DNA of 64,000 bases from Diplosphaera chodatii (Eukaryota; Chlorophyta; Trebouxiophyceae; Prasiolales; Stichococcaceae), in assembly GCA_032358165.1 (NCBI GenBank), contig JAALGY010000031.1, forward strand, positions 2,480,001 to 2,544,000, in the 5' to 3' direction. A program made the position numbers and the translations under genes. Position 1 is the first letter of the stretch, and every line of letters begins with the position of its first letter. A model generated the notes under the pieces. That model saw only the letters and a list, made by a program, of their open reading frames with translations, was not told the origin of the DNA and did not search any database. Shown in pieces: positions 1 through 11,417 of this stretch.

Positions 1-525
1 ACCGCCGGCATCCGCCGCCGCTGCTGCCGCCCCCAACAGCAGCCAATGGCCCCTGGACGTGCTGCAGCTGGGCCTGGCTCGAGCCGCAGCGGTGAGCCAG
101 GCTGTCACGGACAAGCTGTGGAGTCTGTGGCAACCTTGGGGCGGATGTGATGCAAGGGCCCCATGCTATGTGCAGACTCGCAGCACCACCCCATTGCCAG
201 CCGGGCGTCTTTCTCACCGGGCTGTTCCCCTGCCGCAGGCGCGCAACGACCCCAACGCAGTGCAGGCGATGGCTGATGCCATCCGGCGGCAGGTGCCGTC
301 GGGGGACCTGTGGCACGCTGCCATCATGCAGGTGCGCGCCTAGGTTATGCACACTACTTTCCACTTGCAGCTGTGGTGTCGTGCGTGCAGACACGCTCTG
401 GCGTCATGCCCGTCATGATTGCGGCACGGCAGGTTGTGTTGTCAGCAATTCACCTGAGCCGAAACTGCGCTGCTGTGCAGCCGCAGGCGCAGGGGCCGCC
501 GTCCGCCTCGAAGCCGTCATCGTGA
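1..525 (+). CDS. 3' end of an unrecognised gene (5' part outside window)
   Basis: The window opens inside a plus-strand gene. Three exons join in phase: 1-91, 239-331 and 481-525, with donors at 92 (GTGAGC) and 332 (GTGCGC), CAG acceptors ending at 238 and 480, and a TGA stop at 523-525. About 75 C-terminal residues are visible: a Pro/Ala stretch, a probably helical part (WPLDVLQLGLARAAA, then ARNDPNAVQAMADAIRRQVP) and a short polar tail ending SKPSS. I recognise no domain, and too little is present to assign a function. It is convergent with the SQS1-like gene. Splice phase and the absence of stops are the only support. Confidence 0.45.
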
Positions 526-1459
526 GAGCCCCGCCGGCGGCAGGGGTCACCTGGAGCGCACCACAATGCACAGCAACAGCAGGCAGCAGGCGAAGGCTGA
601 AGGCACAACCGCGGGGACACACTGAAGTACTGGGCGGCGGCCGCGGCAGCCTCTGAATGCAAGTGGAATGAATTGCACGGGGTGTTGTGGTGTCGGCCGG
701 CTGCTGCAGCATGCAGCCATGCGCCCCGTCAGATGCAGCACAGAAGCACACACACACATGTCACCACCTGGCACGGTAGGCCAGGGGCTCGGCCCGACGG
801 CAGCGCGCATGCCCGTGTTGGGCCCAGATGCGCCGGACGTGCGGCCGCCCACCCTGTCGAGGCGCCTCCCGGCTAGCTGCCACATGAGGCTGGGTGGGCG
901 CCCGCTGCCGGCGTGTCGGGGCTCCGCATCCGGCATACGCCTGCCGCCGGGCTGCCAGACCTCACAGCACCAATTCTTGGTTGAGCACGCTGCCTGCCCG
1001 AACGTCTGTTTGAGCCGTCAGGTCCATCAGAGGTGTCAGTCGGATCGATGCGCAGCGCCTGCTCAGCAGTCATGTCGAATATGCATTTGCTTGTGGGCGG
1101 CCCTGTGTTCAGTGGGCTCTTGCACCGGAGCTGGACCGCATTTTTTGCATGAGAGGGTATACAAGGCATGGTTTACAACACGTAAGGACTACAGCGGACT
1201 ACAACGTGCTGCCATGTCATCTACTGTGCAGCTGGTTGCCAGGAAACCCTACCGTCCACAACCGCACCAACAAAACCATAGCGTTCAATGGTCTTTGCCA
1301 GTCAGGCATCAATGCTGTTGTTGCAGCCCTGTTGCAACAGCTGTACAGTTGGCACATGATTGGCAAGCGGCTGGTATGCACCTGCCACCCCTCCTGCGTC
1401 ATGCTGTATCACAGCAGCTTGTGGTGAATGTACAACCAGCCTGCAGGCGTCAAAGTCCC
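526..1459. other. Convergent intergenic region / 3' UTRs
   Basis: This stretch lies between the stop of the leftmost plus-strand gene and the stop of the minus-strand SQS1-like gene. Several long open frames run through it on both strands, but none has convincing splice partners or recognisable protein content. The only signal I can support is the poly(A) motif of the minus-strand gene near 1175. Confidence 0.4.
1173..1177 (-). terminator. TGTAA poly(A) signal of the SQS1-like gene
   Basis: TTACA on the plus strand reads TGTAA on the minus strand, the standard chlorophyte polyadenylation signal. It is about 285 bases past the stop codon at 1460. Confidence 0.5.
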
Positions 1460-4400
1460 TCATTCGGCACCCAGGCCCACGCCCTTGCCGCGCCGCACCG
1501 CAGCAATCGGCTCCGCAATGCCTGTGGCACGAGCAGGCCCTGACATCAGTGTGGCTGACTCCACATGTGATGTTAGGCGATGCTCGCTCGGATGCTGACA
1601 TTTGACAACACTGTCAGCACAGCATGCATACTGACGAATCGCCTACACCTAGGCGCGCTCACTTCGGCAAGCTGCCGCATGTGAGACCTAGGCGGTGGGG
1701 TCGCACCTTGCTGCGAGGCGCCCAGGCCGCTGCCGGCGCCGCCAAAGCCCCACCGCGCCATCATGCGCGAGCCGAAGCCGGTGGTGTGCGCCTCGAAGCC
1801 GCCGTAGCGGGCCGCCACGCTGCCACGCTGCAGAGCCGGCGCGCAGGGGGCACTCTCAGCCGGACAGCATCGCCGCAGGCCGTGCAGGCGAGTTGCAACA
1901 CGTCACAGAATTTGCAGTGTGGCGGGTGCAGGGGTGGCAGTGGCGGCGCGGGCGCACCTGCTGCTCGCCGGGCGCTGCTTCGGCGGACGGCGAGGTTGGC
2001 GCCCCTGGAACTTTGGCCTCCCTCGCAGCGCGGCGCGCCAGCTTCTGCTCCTTCTTCCGGGCCCTCTTGACCTGTGGGACCACACAGAAAGCCATGTCAT
2101 TCCTGCTCGTATCAGGCGTCGCAACAGAGAGCCTTTGGTCCCAGCATCGAAGCCTGGCTGTTGCTGACCTGCTCTCCTAGCCGAGCCTGGTCCACATGGA
2201 GTATAGCATCGCACTGTCGCAGGAGAGCGAAACACATGAGCCCGTGCCTGGCTCAGCTGTGCAGCATCAGCCTGAGCTGCCCACCACCACCGCACCTGGG
2301 CTGCCGTCTCATTGGGGGTCATCAGCCCGATCGCGGGCCGCCGGCCGCTGCTGTTCCCGGCCTGCATCGCTGCTGCGCCGCCGCCGATGGCACGCCGCTC
2401 CGCTGCAGCCCGCGCCAGATCCCGCAGCTGCTGTGCGGAGCCGTCACCCAAGCCGCCGTTCTGGCTCCGCTGCCGCTCTGGCTCGGCTGGGGTGCCATCG
2501 GCCATGGCACGATCCTCGTCTGCGCCGTCGAACCAGCGCAGGCTCGCATCGGGGGCCTGCGGTGGCGGCGCTGTCACTGTGGCCGCAGGCGCCTGGGCGG
2601 CATCTGCATCCATCGCTGCATCCGTCGCTGCCAGCTCAGCATTTTCACCGGCCGCAACTGCTGAAGCTGAAAGCTGCAGCCAGTCCCCTTGCGCTGGCAC
2701 TGCATCTGCCAAGGTGAGTGCACCCAAGCCGCTAGTACTGCCGAGACCCGCTGTGGGGCTGCTAAACCCTAAGCCCGGAGCCAAGCCGCTGTCAAGGCTG
2801 CCGCCGCCCAAGCCGGGGCCATAGGCGACATCGTATACTATCTGCGGCGAGACACCAGCGCCGTCGGAGCTGCCGAGCATCTCCGAGCTGCTGTCGTCGT
2901 CTGAGCTGCTGTCATTGGAGTCCGCCAGGTATGCGGTGGCGACTGAGGCGGCGCCGCTGCCGGGGGTGGCGGCTGCTGTTGCAGCGGCTGCGTGAGTCGT
3001 AAGCGGGGTGCTAGCCGCCGTGCGGGCCTGGGCAAAGCCCAAGCCATGATGCATGCCGAGCCCCTGAATTGCGTCTGCTACAACATCCTCCTCGCCTGCA
3101 AGCAGGCAGAATCGATCTTCACATAGGATCAGGCAGTTGACATATGGTGTGCTCAGCAGACATCTGCAAGCAGCTGCAGCAGCTGCAGCAGAAAAGTCTA
3201 TGCATTACGAATGCACTTACCCTTCGACATGCGTGGGTCAGCGTCGGCAGGGCTGGTGGCGGCCGCCGCCGACACTGCTGAGGGCACCGCAGCCGCGCCC
3301 TGCTGCCTGAAGCCCCAGGTGGCCTCTGCCATCTGCTGCTCCGCAGACTGTCGCCACGGGCACAGACCCCACGTCAGCACGAGGACCACAGACTCTACCA
3401 GCACAGAGACCGCCCAGGATGCCATCAAGTTTGGCGTCGCATCTGCAGGTTGCTTGTTTGTTCAGCAGCGCAACAGGCGTCGGATGCCGTGTAGGGTTGC
3501 ACATCCACGGCATGGTGCTGGCCCGGTGTCCACAGCGCCTGACATCAGGGCGCGCCTGCAGGGTGCCGCGCGACACGAAGGCCATGGGCTGCAGGTAGGC
3601 GGGCGTCGGCGGCGGCGCCCCGTCGGGCCGCGCCCCGAAGCGCGCCCTCCAGTTGCGCTCCTTCCCGCCGCCGCCCCGGCCGCCGCGCCCGCCTGCAGCT
3701 TGCGGACGACACGCTGTTCGGAGGGTTTGTCAGGCGCCAAGGCCAGGTTGCGTCAAACCTGGGGGCATGGCACCTCAGAAAAACCTGCGGCTCAGCTCTG
3801 GCGTGCTCGGTCGGTCAGGAAGGTTCGCAACAACCGGACGCTTGGCATACCCTGGTTCCTGCTCGTCATCCCTCTCCTCTCACCGCCAGAGGCGCGGCCG
3901 CCGCCCCGGCCGCCGCCGCCGGAGCGCTGCTGCTGCGCGGGCTGCCCGGGGGGCCGGGTCCCCGGCGGCAGCTTCTCGAGCCGGCCGCCGTGCGTGGACA
4001 GCGCCGCCTGCCGCCACAGCAGCTCCCGCACCCGGTCCGCCTGCTCCCCCTCCGGCATCACCGTGTGCCGCGTGGACGCCACCTGCAAGACCGCACGAAA
4101 CTGCTGCACCACGAACAACTAAAACAAGTGGGGCCAGCATAACATGACCAGGCTTACTGTGCTCATTGTGTTCTTGGGCAAGTGACAAGGAGGAAAGGAT
4201 CATGTGATTTTGTGAATGCGCACCATGATGGTGAGCTTCTTGCCGGAGCCCTGCGCGGTGCACTTGAGGCCGTACAGCGCCGCCAGCCGCTGCACCGCCG
4301 CGCCCTCGTGCTTGCCCACCCGCGTCGGCAGCCCCTGCAGCATGGGCGGACGACGCTTGCGTGTGTGATGGGCAGGGAACCGTGAGCAGCCGCAGCTGCG

Positions 4401-6519
4401 CACGCGTCGAAGTGCACGTGAGCGTGCAAGGGTGTCCAGCACTATATACTATGTCATGGAGGTCCTGCAGCGCGCCAAGTCTGGGGAGGCCCTCGACGCA
4501 CCATCAGGTCGCCGTCGGCTGCCACAAAGTCGTGCAGCTGGCTGTTGATCGCCGCCAGGCTGAAGCCGCGGCGCTCTGAGCGCGCCGCCTGCAGCGCGGC
4601 CTGGCAGAACACACAAGCCCCTGTTGATTCGACAGTTGGTGGGTTGCTATAGTGCATCTGTGCTGATATGCCGGACGTATTTGCTGCCCAAACAGTGGCT
4701 GCCTCGCAGGATGTGCTGGCTGCAGGAGACCACTGTCGTTGTGACCCCGCGGCTGCACAACCAACGTGAGCCCGACCTTGCGGGCCTTCTTGGCGGCGCG
4801 CGCCTCTCCGGGCGGCACGCGGCCCGCCGCCCCGCCGCGGAACGCCTTCCGCCGCTTTGGCTGGCTGCCTGCCGTGGACAATCCATGCACTCTTTCGAAC
4901 GCCCAGGATGCCCCTTGCCTGACACCTTTCGGCTGAGACCTGAGAACAGACTTGCAGCATGGTCAGCACACGACCCTACCAAGCGCAGGCTGGAGCTGAG
5001 CCTCCAAATCCCGAACAGCCACCCGAACAGCCACCCGAACAGCCTCTCGAAGCTCGCGAGCGCACCTGGGAACAGCGCCTCCATGGCTGCGCCGTGCTCC
5101 ACGCGGCCGCCGCCGCCCCGGCCGCCGTCGCTGTCGCTGGGGGAGAAGTCGGCGTCCGACGCGGCCTCCGTGGTGGAGGTGTCGTCGCCGCTGCTGCCGC
5201 TGCTGCCCGCGCCATCCAGGCCCCCGCCCTCCCCTGATGGCGGTGATGCAAGGTGTCGGTGACTCCCAACCTCCGCGCATGCGGGCACCTCAGGAGCTGC
5301 AGCGGGAATGCAGGACATAACACAGCCAGGTCTGCTACAGGCAGCCGTCCTCACCGCGAGCGTCCTCTGGAGCGGCGCCGCTGCCGATGTCGTGCGCGCA
5401 AAGCGCTGCATCGCATCCTCCAGCCCGTCGTACTCCTGCTGTTGCACACGAAGCCGCGTCAGGTGCTGCACGCACTCGCCAGAGCCCGCGTCCGCTGTCG
5501 CTGACCTTGACAACCCCTGCTGGTTTCAAAGATGGCCTAGGAACAAACTCTCGGCACGTGTTCACCAGCAAGGCGCGCCACCCCCACCTCGTCGCTGGCG
5601 CGGTGCGCCGCCAGGTTGGCCACAAAGTCTGCCAGGCCCGACTCCTCGCCGTCGGTGGAGCTGGCCGAGTGCTCGCCCCATGCCCCCGACTCCAGCGTCA
5701 CCCCGCCCTCTGCCCGTGACCGAGGTCGCAAGTTGTTGCGGACCAAGGTTGGGCTACGGCTTGCTCATGCCGCCCGCCGTCGTGTGTTGGGGGGTCAGAA
5801 TGATGCTGACGATCTGGAGCCCGCTGCCGTGAAACCGCTGATCAATTGCGCAGGCGGCAGTGACCGCACCTGGGGACCCTAGCTCCGGCGAGTGGGCGTG
5901 CTGCCTGTGCTTGCGCCGCACGTGGTGGATGCCGCCATCGCCGACGGCGGTGCGGATTGCCACCCCGCCGATGCGCAGCACGCCGCCGCCGCCGCCGCCG
6001 CCCTCCTCCTCGCTGTAGCCCTCCTGCGGTGAAACGTACGCCCTCATCGGCTCCTTGACCGCTCCGTGATTGCGGAGGGTTTGCATGTCGTTGTTGATTT
6101 GAGTTTTGAATGCAGCATCGGTGGCGTGACAGTGATAAGCAATCTGCAGACTTACAGAACGGAGCACTTGCTGCCTAGTATCGGAACAGCAGCAGCATCG
6201 CATGACCACTTGGCAGGAAGCGCCAGCGACTGGCTTGAGGTTTACACGGAGCCCATGCCGCAAGGTCGCGCACCAGCAGTGGCCAATTTGCTTACTGTGC
6301 CAAGGGGACACTGGTGCCGATGTAAGGCAGCCTTTAATACAGTGTGAGCTGTGGATGTTGCAACGGCAGGCTGGCGCGCACCATCAGGTCGTCCAGTGTC
6401 ATGGCCACCCTAGTGGTGCCCTGCCGAGCTTCGTGCCCATGCTGCACTGGCCGCTGCCCGCGTCGCCTGCGGGCGACCGGCCCGTACTTGTCGCCCCGCT
6501 GCTTTGACTTGCGCGGCAT
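1460..6519 (-). CDS. SQS1: SQS1-like R3H and G-patch domain protein
   Basis: Nucleic-acid-binding protein with an R3H domain and a C-terminal G-patch, in the order seen in yeast SQS1 and plant D111/G-patch proteins. G-patch proteins activate DEAH helicases in splicing and ribosome biogenesis; that role is inferred from the family. Fifteen exons (minus strand): 6382-6519, 5870-6053, 5588-5763, 5355-5516, 5066-5288, 4777-4868, 4502-4600, 4224-4334, 3884-4082, 3544-3692, 3221-3347, 2296-3095, 1958-2071, 1707-1827, 1460-1521. They sum to 918 residues. The start is an ATG opening a basic MPRKSKQRGDKYG terminus. Residues about 326-415 hold RGFSLAAINSQLHDFVAADG, the R3H core (VGKHEGAAVQRLAALYGLKC, then QGSGKKLTIM) and STRHTVMPEGEQ. 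Residues about 867-918 hold FEAHTTGFGSRMMARWGF and end GIAEPIAAVRRGKGVGLGA. A long Ala/acidic low-complexity segment separates the two domains. The acceptors of exons 2, 3 and 5 are the weakest. Confidence 0.85.
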
Positions 6520-6939
6520 GCTGTTTCGGAAGTATGAGTCTGTGACAGCCGCTATCGATGTGGCATATGCCCGCTGCGCCTTGAATGCCAAGGCACGTGC
6601 CTTACTACAGGGTATTTGCACAGTAGGAGTGCAGTTGTTCATTCTGGTGCTTTGGAGGGTCATGCGGCTGTTCCTGCTTTGGTAGTTGGGAGATCAAAAC
6701 GGTGCGACGACCGCTGGTGCTCGCGATCGCCGTTTGCCCATTTCGGACAACATTGGATGCTGGCTGCATTCCGATACTGTGCAAGAGCTACCTGTTATAC
6801 AGCGTCAATTGCAGCGTCGAGCAGACCTTACATTGGAATATCTACAGCAAGATACAGCAACGCCTGTATCGCAGCCGCTGGTGTATCGCCATCACGACAG
6901 ACATTCAGGCACGCCAGCACCCTGATCAACGCTGCAGCT
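6520..6939. promoter_or_regulatory. Divergent intergenic region, SQS1-like / pyridoxal kinase
   Basis: About 420 bases separate the start codons of two head-to-head genes, so both promoters and 5' UTRs must lie here or overlap. I see no clear TATA box or repeated motif. Confidence 0.4.
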
Positions 6940-8739
6940 ATGTCAGGGGACGTCAGGGAGGAGCCCGGCAGAGTCCTAAGCATCCAGTCGCACACAGTCA
7001 GCGGCTACGTTGGCAACCGCTGCGCGGTGTTCACCCTCCAGGTGCTGCGCGGCTCGCCACCATGCCTGAAACATTCCAGCGTCGCACGGACGACCCTTTA
7101 CAGCTGCCTGCCGCACCCATGCAAGCCTCTCAAACAAGACTTGAGGTGGATGCAGCGTGCATGCAGCTGCTGGGCATGGAGGCGGACGCGATCAACAGCG
7201 TGCAGTTCTCCAACCATGGCGGGTACCCGATGGTCAGGGGCCAGCGCCTGGACGGGGCCCAGCTCGCCGAGCTGGCGGACGGCCTGGAGGCCAACGGCCT
7301 GCTGCGCTACGACTTCCTCCTCACCGGTCCGATCAAGCTGCGCCGCACCGCATCGCATCGACACAATCAGGTCGTGATCGCATGTCGGCCTGTGCTCATA
7401 TTTCTGCTGTGTGCCTGCAGGGTACATCGGCACCGCCAGCATGCTGGAGGCCATCGCTGGCCTTGTGAGGCGGATGCGGCACCTCAACCCAGACCTGCAG
7501 TACGGTGAGGACGCTGCACACCCGTCAATCGCATGTTGATGCCCGCATGTTGATACCTTGCAACAACTCTGATAATGGAGGTGGTCGCATCCCCCAGGAA
7601 CCCGCCACTTACGCAGCTTTGATGCGGTGTCCACTGATGCCGCTGCAGTGTGCGACCCGGTGATGGGCGACAATGGCAAGCTGTTCTTGCCGGCGGAGCT
7701 GGTGCCGCTGTACCAGCGCATCATCATGCCCCTGGCGGCAACAGTCACGCCCAACGCCTTTGAGGCGGAGCAGCTCACGGGGCGGCCGGTGACGACGGAG
7801 GCGGAGGCGCTGGCGGCGTGCGATGCGCTGCACGACATGGGGCCCTCCACCGTGGTGAGTGGTGCCCCTCCACGGCACTCACACCGGCAGCGTCAACACG
7901 CACTTGTCAGCTGTGCTAGTGGGCAGACCCGTGATGTGCAGGCTGCCCTGCAGATCCTCAACTATTCAAGGACCGGGCATTGGCTCAGAGTGACACATGC
8001 CCTTGTGTTTCACATGGGCGTGTGCATTGCTGCAGATCATCACCAGCATGCCGGCGCCCGACCCGGACCAGCTGCTGCTGTTCGCTAGCACACGGCTGCC
8101 GCAGCGGGACGGCAGCCCGCCGCGCTTCAAGCTGCTCATCCGCCGGCTGGACATTCCCGACTTCGCCGGACCAGGCGGGCTGCCAACCTGAAGAAGGGAA
8201 TGCATTTTGCAGCCTGTCTGGAGCTTGTTGCGGATTTGCAGGCCTTTTCCATGGGCATGCTCTGCGTCTTCTGGCCAGTTTGAGTGCTGTGCTGGCGGTG
8301 TGGCAGGCGACCTGATGACGGCGCTGCTGCTGGGCTGGTCGGCGCGGCTGCCGGGGCGGCTGCGGGACGCGGTGCTGCATGCGGTGGCGGCGCTGCAGGG
8401 GGTGCTGGCGGTTACGGCGGAGGCGGCGGGGCCGGCGGCTCGAGCAGCGGAGCGCAGTGCCGAGGTGCGATATGGTCCACATGCAACGGACACCACCACA
8501 TGGTGTTGTGCGTGAAAGCAGCCGAAAGCTGCTGCACATGTGCGCAAGGGCTCAGTGTTTCAAGCAGCATGCAGCCGAAGGACCGCGGTCACAACACACC
8601 GATGGCGTTTGGCCAGGGCGTTGTGTGGCTGTCACCGCAGAACTGCCGGCAGCGGGAGCTCCGTCTGGTGCACAGCCAGCGCCACATCACATCACCTCAG
8701 CTGGACGGCTTTGACGTCACCGCTGTGCCAGTGGGTTGA
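6940..8739 (+). CDS. pdxK: Pyridoxal kinase
   Basis: Phosphorylates pyridoxal, pyridoxine and pyridoxamine with ATP in vitamin B6 salvage. Seven exons: 6940-7041, 7167-7326, 7421-7504, 7649-7854, 8036-8174, 8307-8464 and 8641-8739 (the last could start at 8653). The product is about 315 residues, the usual family length. Family blocks in order: RVLSIQSHTVSGYVGNRCAV at the N-terminus, AINSVQFSNHGGYP, YIGTASMLEAI, VCDPVMGDNGKLF, TVTPNAFEAEQLTGRPV, then FAGPGDLMTALLLGW, where GPGD stands in for the usual GTGD and supplies the catalytic Asp. Intron 5 begins with GC rather than GT (at 8175), and that reading is the only one that restores the GPGD motif in phase. The last exon, containing ELRLVHSQ, matches the family C-terminus. 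It is convergent with the first cysteine-rich gene. Confidence 0.95.
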
Positions 8740-9147
8740 TCTGGCGGGATTGCAGTGGGGACATTGATTTGGGACCCCGGCGGGCTTGGAGCCGATTACA
8801 CATGACAAGCTCATCCTCAGTTGATCCGTGCATATAAAACAAAACCACAGCTGAGCTCGATGCTCTGGTTGAGGACAATCCCTCTACCGCTGTTGCTGGG
8901 TTGCTTGGTACGTGGTGGTCAACGCTGGTGCATGTGAACTGGTGCACTGCTGCACGAGTTGAGTCTACCTGTCCACTTCAGAACGAATGTTCATTTCGTG
9001 CAAATAACCCTCCATGCTGTAGCTCTGCTCATTGAATGCGACTGGTATGACCTGTCAAAGTCGGCCTTGCAGAGCTTGGGCTGTTGCTGCCACACAACCA
9101 TCTCTTGGCTGTCAGTTGATGTTGGCCTTACTTCCATCGTAGCCTGC
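8740..9147. other. Convergent intergenic region with TGTAA for the minus-strand gene
   Basis: Short 3'-to-3' region. TTACA at 8796-8800 reads TGTAA on the minus strand, about 350 bases past the stop of the cysteine-rich gene at 9148. No TGTAA was found for pyridoxal kinase on the plus strand. Confidence 0.4.
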
Positions 9148-11307
9148 TCAGCCTAGGTTGGGCGCGGGTTTGCTGCGCCAAGTGCACCCGTCTGTCAGTT
9201 GTGCTGATGACATATGCTCGCTGCTCAGCGTGCCAGGGGTAGAGATCATGTAAGGAGGCATGTCGTTGGCTGGAAACACTCGAGGCACAGAGGAGGGCAG
9301 GCACTGCTGACAAGCACTCACCAGTGCACTTCCCTTGGCTGTCAAGGCGGTAACCCGTGACGCAGGTCTGGCATTTGCCCGGTTTGCGGTAGAAGCACTT
9401 CTGGCAGAAGCGGGCGCATCTGCGCATAACAAACTTCGCACCGTTGACACCCCCATGTCACAGTGCCGTCAAGTGCATTTGCCGGTGCATCACCATGCCG
9501 AAGCTGACCTTCCTAGCCAGCAGCCTGGAGTTGTTAGCAACACTGGGCATGGGGATCTGCCCTGTGCACACGGCCTCACCCCTGGGTGCAGAGCACGGGC
9601 AGCAGCTCGCCGGAGGGGAAGGGGCCGCGGCACTGGGATCCAGTCAGTGTGCTGCTGGTGCCGTCGCTGGTCGCGCCCTTAGTGTGGAATAGCCAGTTGC
9701 ACTGGTTGGTGTTCGGATAGCTTGTGTCCCAGCTCTGCAGCAGCAGATGACTTGTGAAGAGTTGGGACGCTGGCAGGGTGTACAGCGTGACAACGCACTC
9801 GCACTGACGGCAGTCTCGATCAGCAGGTACGCAATCATGTGAGCAGTCGGGCTGATGACTGGTTCGATGGCTGGTTCGTTGGTTGAATGTGTGCCTTGCG
9901 GACTGTTTGAGCACCGCGAAGCAGCAACTGTGCAGCACCTTCAGGATCCAGAACCAGTAGCCCCAGTCGTAGTTGGTCTGCCCCGCGGGGTTGCGCTCGC
10001 ACTTGAAGTGAAACTCCGCCAGATACGCGGCTTTCTGCAGCACAGAACACAGTACGTTTGCCGTTGCAGTTGCCGATTCACAGCTCAGAGCAAGCCACCA
10101 AGTGGCACTCGGTCCTCGGGAAGTCAAAAGCTTGCGAACCTTGGCATCTGCCTTTGACGTAATGACGGCTGGGATGAGCCACCTGGGCCAGCCCTTTGTG
10201 TACAGGCTGTCGCAGACAGCAGCCGCAGATGGGCGGCCGGGCGTTTCCCAGTACCTGACACATCATTGAACCATGTTGTCATCATCGATGGGGGTCAACG
10301 AGACACATGCTCATCATCGATGGGGTCGAGCTGCAGCAGCTCTGTGGGAGGGGGTCAGCGGAGCCACTACGTCAGGTCCAGTCGCCATTCCTGGCGCACA
10401 GGCCGCCAGGCGTGCAGCGCACTTGTAGTAGAAGGTGTGGGTGTTGACGGACCAGAACTTGTACCAGTTGATCACTGAGCCGTCGCCGTACAGCTTGTGC
10501 TTCTTGCACGGGACTGCGGGGCAGGAACTGGCTTCCTCATCGCCTCCGCAGGGCTTTGCTCCATGCATGCATGTGGTCTCAAGCAGGCAGCACAGCGGTT
10601 GGCGTCCATCTCACATTGGCAGCGCTTGCGGAGGGGGTCGACCAGGCCGCCCCGGCACCTTGTGCAGGAGCTGGAGCCGCGCTTGTTGATGTACCAGCCG
10701 GAGGGGCAGGCCTTGCACTTGCTGTTGCCAGCGCTGCCCTTGTAGTACCCAGCCTGACCAGCAGTGCATGTGAAATCAGTTTCTCCAGCGGTGACAGGAA
10801 GCCCTTGACCGCCCTCACAATGAGCTCACTCATTGTGGCACTCGCGGGGTTTGCGCTTGCTGATCAAGGACCAGCAGCTCACCAGGCAGGGGCGGCACGG
10901 GGCGGAGGTGCGTGGGAAGTATTCGTAGCCCGGCTTGCAAATGCACGTCCTGAACTTGCTGGAGTACACGAAGCCGGTGCGGCAGCGCGGCGCGGCGAGC
11001 AGCTGGCGGCTCCCCGATGGCGCCACCTGCGAAACGGAAAGGGACCCTGAGCTGAGGTGCTGGAGCGCAGCTTGCGTCCTGCGCATCAGCGGCAGGTGCA
11101 GATGTGGAGAGCGACCGGCACAGCGACCTCGCCGTGGCCCGGTCGCGCTGCAGAAAAGTACTGACAGAAGAAGCAGGAGCGCTGATCCTCGCAAATCACC
11201 TCATACGACTCGGTCTGCTCCACATTCGTTGCCGCCGCCGCCAGGGCGGCGCCCAGCAGCAGCACGGCCGCCAGGCCCAGGGGATGTTTCCAAGAGGCGC
11301 GAGCCAT
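9148..11307 (-). CDS. Secreted cysteine-rich protein, paralogue 1
   Basis: Nine exons (minus strand): 11200-11307, 10883-11026, 10615-10753, 10423-10513, 10140-10254, 9939-10034, 9580-9734, 9322-9419, 9148-9203. They sum to 333 residues. The ATG opens a clear signal peptide (MARASWKHPLGLAAVLLLG, then AALAAAA). Exons 2 and 3 carry close-spaced cysteines (CRTGFVYSS, CICKPGYEYFP, CRPCL; AGYYKGSAGNSKCKACPSGW, CTRCRGG) that resemble the ephrin-receptor-like/TNFR-like cysteine repeat of extracellular proteins. Exons 4-7 form a part I do not recognise, with INWYKFWSVNTHTFYYK, CDSLYTKGWPRWLIPAVITS, TNYDWGYWFWIL and GSQCRGPFPSGELLPVLC. Exon 8 returns to a cysteine repeat (CARFCQKCFYRKPGKCQTC). I see no membrane span after the signal peptide, so it is probably secreted to the wall or periplasm. 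Function unknown. Confidence 0.88.
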
Positions 11308-11388
11308 GACAGCTGCTGACGAGCGCTCTGGACGCCTGCAAAGCACGGCAGGCTGCCAGTCTGTGCCACGTACGACTGCCGATCCCAG

Positions 11389-11417
11389 ACACGAGCGCGT
11401 GCTGTTGGAGGTTTCGA
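11389..11417 (-). promoter_or_regulatory. Conserved upstream element, copy 1
   Basis: A 29-base block that recurs with one mismatch at 15207-15235 upstream of the paralogue. Its inner GAGGTTTCG (plus strand, 11408-11416) ends the same distance from the start codon in both genes (about 101 bases). It could be a promoter element or a conserved 5' UTR segment. Confidence 0.5.

Noticed and set aside
3211..4122. 303-codon plus-strand open frame
   Set aside because: It lies antisense to three verified exons of the SQS1-like gene, whose R3H continuation and phases are consistent. Long antisense frames are common at this GC content.
5010..5042. 12-base tandem repeat (CCGAACAGCCAC, about 2.7 units) that reads FGWLFGWLFG on the minus strand
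   Set aside because: It falls just inside an intron of the SQS1-like gene; the donor at 5065 and the phase of the next exon exclude it from the protein.
5980..6003. GCC microsatellite
   Set aside because: It is coding: a polyglycine run in exon 2 of the SQS1-like gene, ordinary for this GC content.
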